Position numbers and translations under genes: made by a program | The notes under the pieces: model-generated | Databases searched by the model: none | Told to the model about the DNA's origin: nothing | Seen by the model: the letters and a program-made list of their open reading frames with translations, nothing else | Part shown: positions 7,634 to 7,704 of the stretch, one piece after another | Layout of the letters: every line of letters starts with the position of its first letter | How positions within the stretch are numbered: the first letter of the stretch is position 1 | Source of the DNA: Micrococcales bacterium | GTDB taxonomy: Bacteria; Actinomycetota; Actinomycetes; Actinomycetales; Microbacteriaceae | Direction of reading: 5' to 3' | DNA length: 7,704 bases | NCBI GenBank assembly: GCA_947441105.1 | Contig: CANESN010000034.1 | Span: 1 to 7,704, forward strand

Positions 7634-7704
7634 AAAAGCCCTTGGGCTTTTGGGGTCGGCAGTTGCCGGTATATTTGTGGCAGTTGCTGGAACAGTTGCT
7701 CACC
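7617..7704 (+). CDS. Start of a probable membrane or exported protein, cut by window edge
   Basis: A GTG at 7617, in a different frame from typA and overlapping its last 17 bases, opens a frame that stays open to the edge (29 codons). It begins MPASRKKALGLLG and continues with a hydrophobic, Ala/Val/Gly-rich stretch to GTVAH. A short basic segment followed by an apolar helix is typical of a signal peptide or first membrane span. The motif CAGTTGC occurs three times (7660, 7681, 7693) at spacings divisible by three, each encoding part of an xVA unit, which suits coding sequence. No lipobox cysteine is seen in what is visible. There is no clear ribosome site, so the gene may depend on translation from typA; TTG at 7650 is a weaker alternative start. 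In other Actinobacteria typA is followed by lipoprotein or small membrane-protein genes. A small multi-span protein (DUF6113-like) is possible, but this is a guess from 29 residues. Confidence 0.5.
   Translation, partial: MPASRKKALGLLGSAVAGIFVAVAGTVAH
7634..7651 (+). terminator. typA: Hairpin directly after the typA stop (possible weak terminator)
   Basis: AAAAGCC (7634-7640) pairs with GGCTTTT (7645-7651) around the loop CTTG, starting at the base after the typA TAA. A stem of this shape ending in four T could act as an intrinsic terminator. However, the T residues are part of the stem and are followed by GGGG rather than more T. The hairpin also lies within the overlapping frame that starts at 7617, where it encodes KKALGLL. 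If that gene is real, this is at most an attenuator or chance pairing. Confidence 0.3.

Noticed and set aside
1..7704. tRNA, rRNA, SRP RNA, CRISPR, insertion sequence or prophage content
   Set aside because: Essentially all the sequence is intact housekeeping coding sequence; no direct repeat array, terminal inverted repeats, transposase or RNA-gene motif was seen.

Overview
The window comes from an actinobacterial chromosome. It fits a compact, roughly half-G+C genome such as the small freshwater Microbacteriaceae (Rhodoluna/Aquiluna type) better than a G+C-rich soil actinomycete. The evidence is protein-level: SMC, TypA and Ffh read like actinobacterial family members (for example the STGEG form of the Ffh G5 loop and the SMC segment GQGQLDTVL). 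The codons are not strongly G/C-ended, and non-ATG starts are common. The genus-level placement is inference.

Layout: positions 1-5610 hold a tightly packed minus-strand operon, smc -> ftsY -> ffh. ffh runs off the left edge, so its C-terminal RNA-binding part is missing. smc and ftsY overlap by one base (TGATG). ftsY and ffh have no spacer at all: the ftsY UAG stop is followed directly, in the same frame, by the UUG start of ffh. Positions 5611-5728 are a short divergent control region with a perfect 7-bp inverted repeat. From 5729 the plus strand carries complete typA (BipA). Overlapping its last bases is the beginning of another plus-strand gene, cut by the right edge. That gene encodes a basic then hydrophobic N-terminus typical of an exported or membrane protein. 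No stretch of 300 bases lacks a gene.

How the genes work together: Ffh binds signal sequences on nascent chains and FtsY is its membrane receptor. The two related GTPases form the co-translational targeting route. SMC is the ATPase of chromosome condensation and segregation and shares the transcript with the SRP pair, as in other Actinobacteria. TypA is a ribosome-binding translational GTPase linked to ribosome assembly and stress adaptation.

This is a housekeeping region. I see no mobile element, CRISPR array, tRNA, rRNA, defence system or sign of transfer, and no convincing undescribed system. The points worth checking are the zero-gap in-frame ftsY/ffh junction, the unreported reading frame overlapping the typA end with a hairpin inside it, the intergenic palindrome, and the local gene order.
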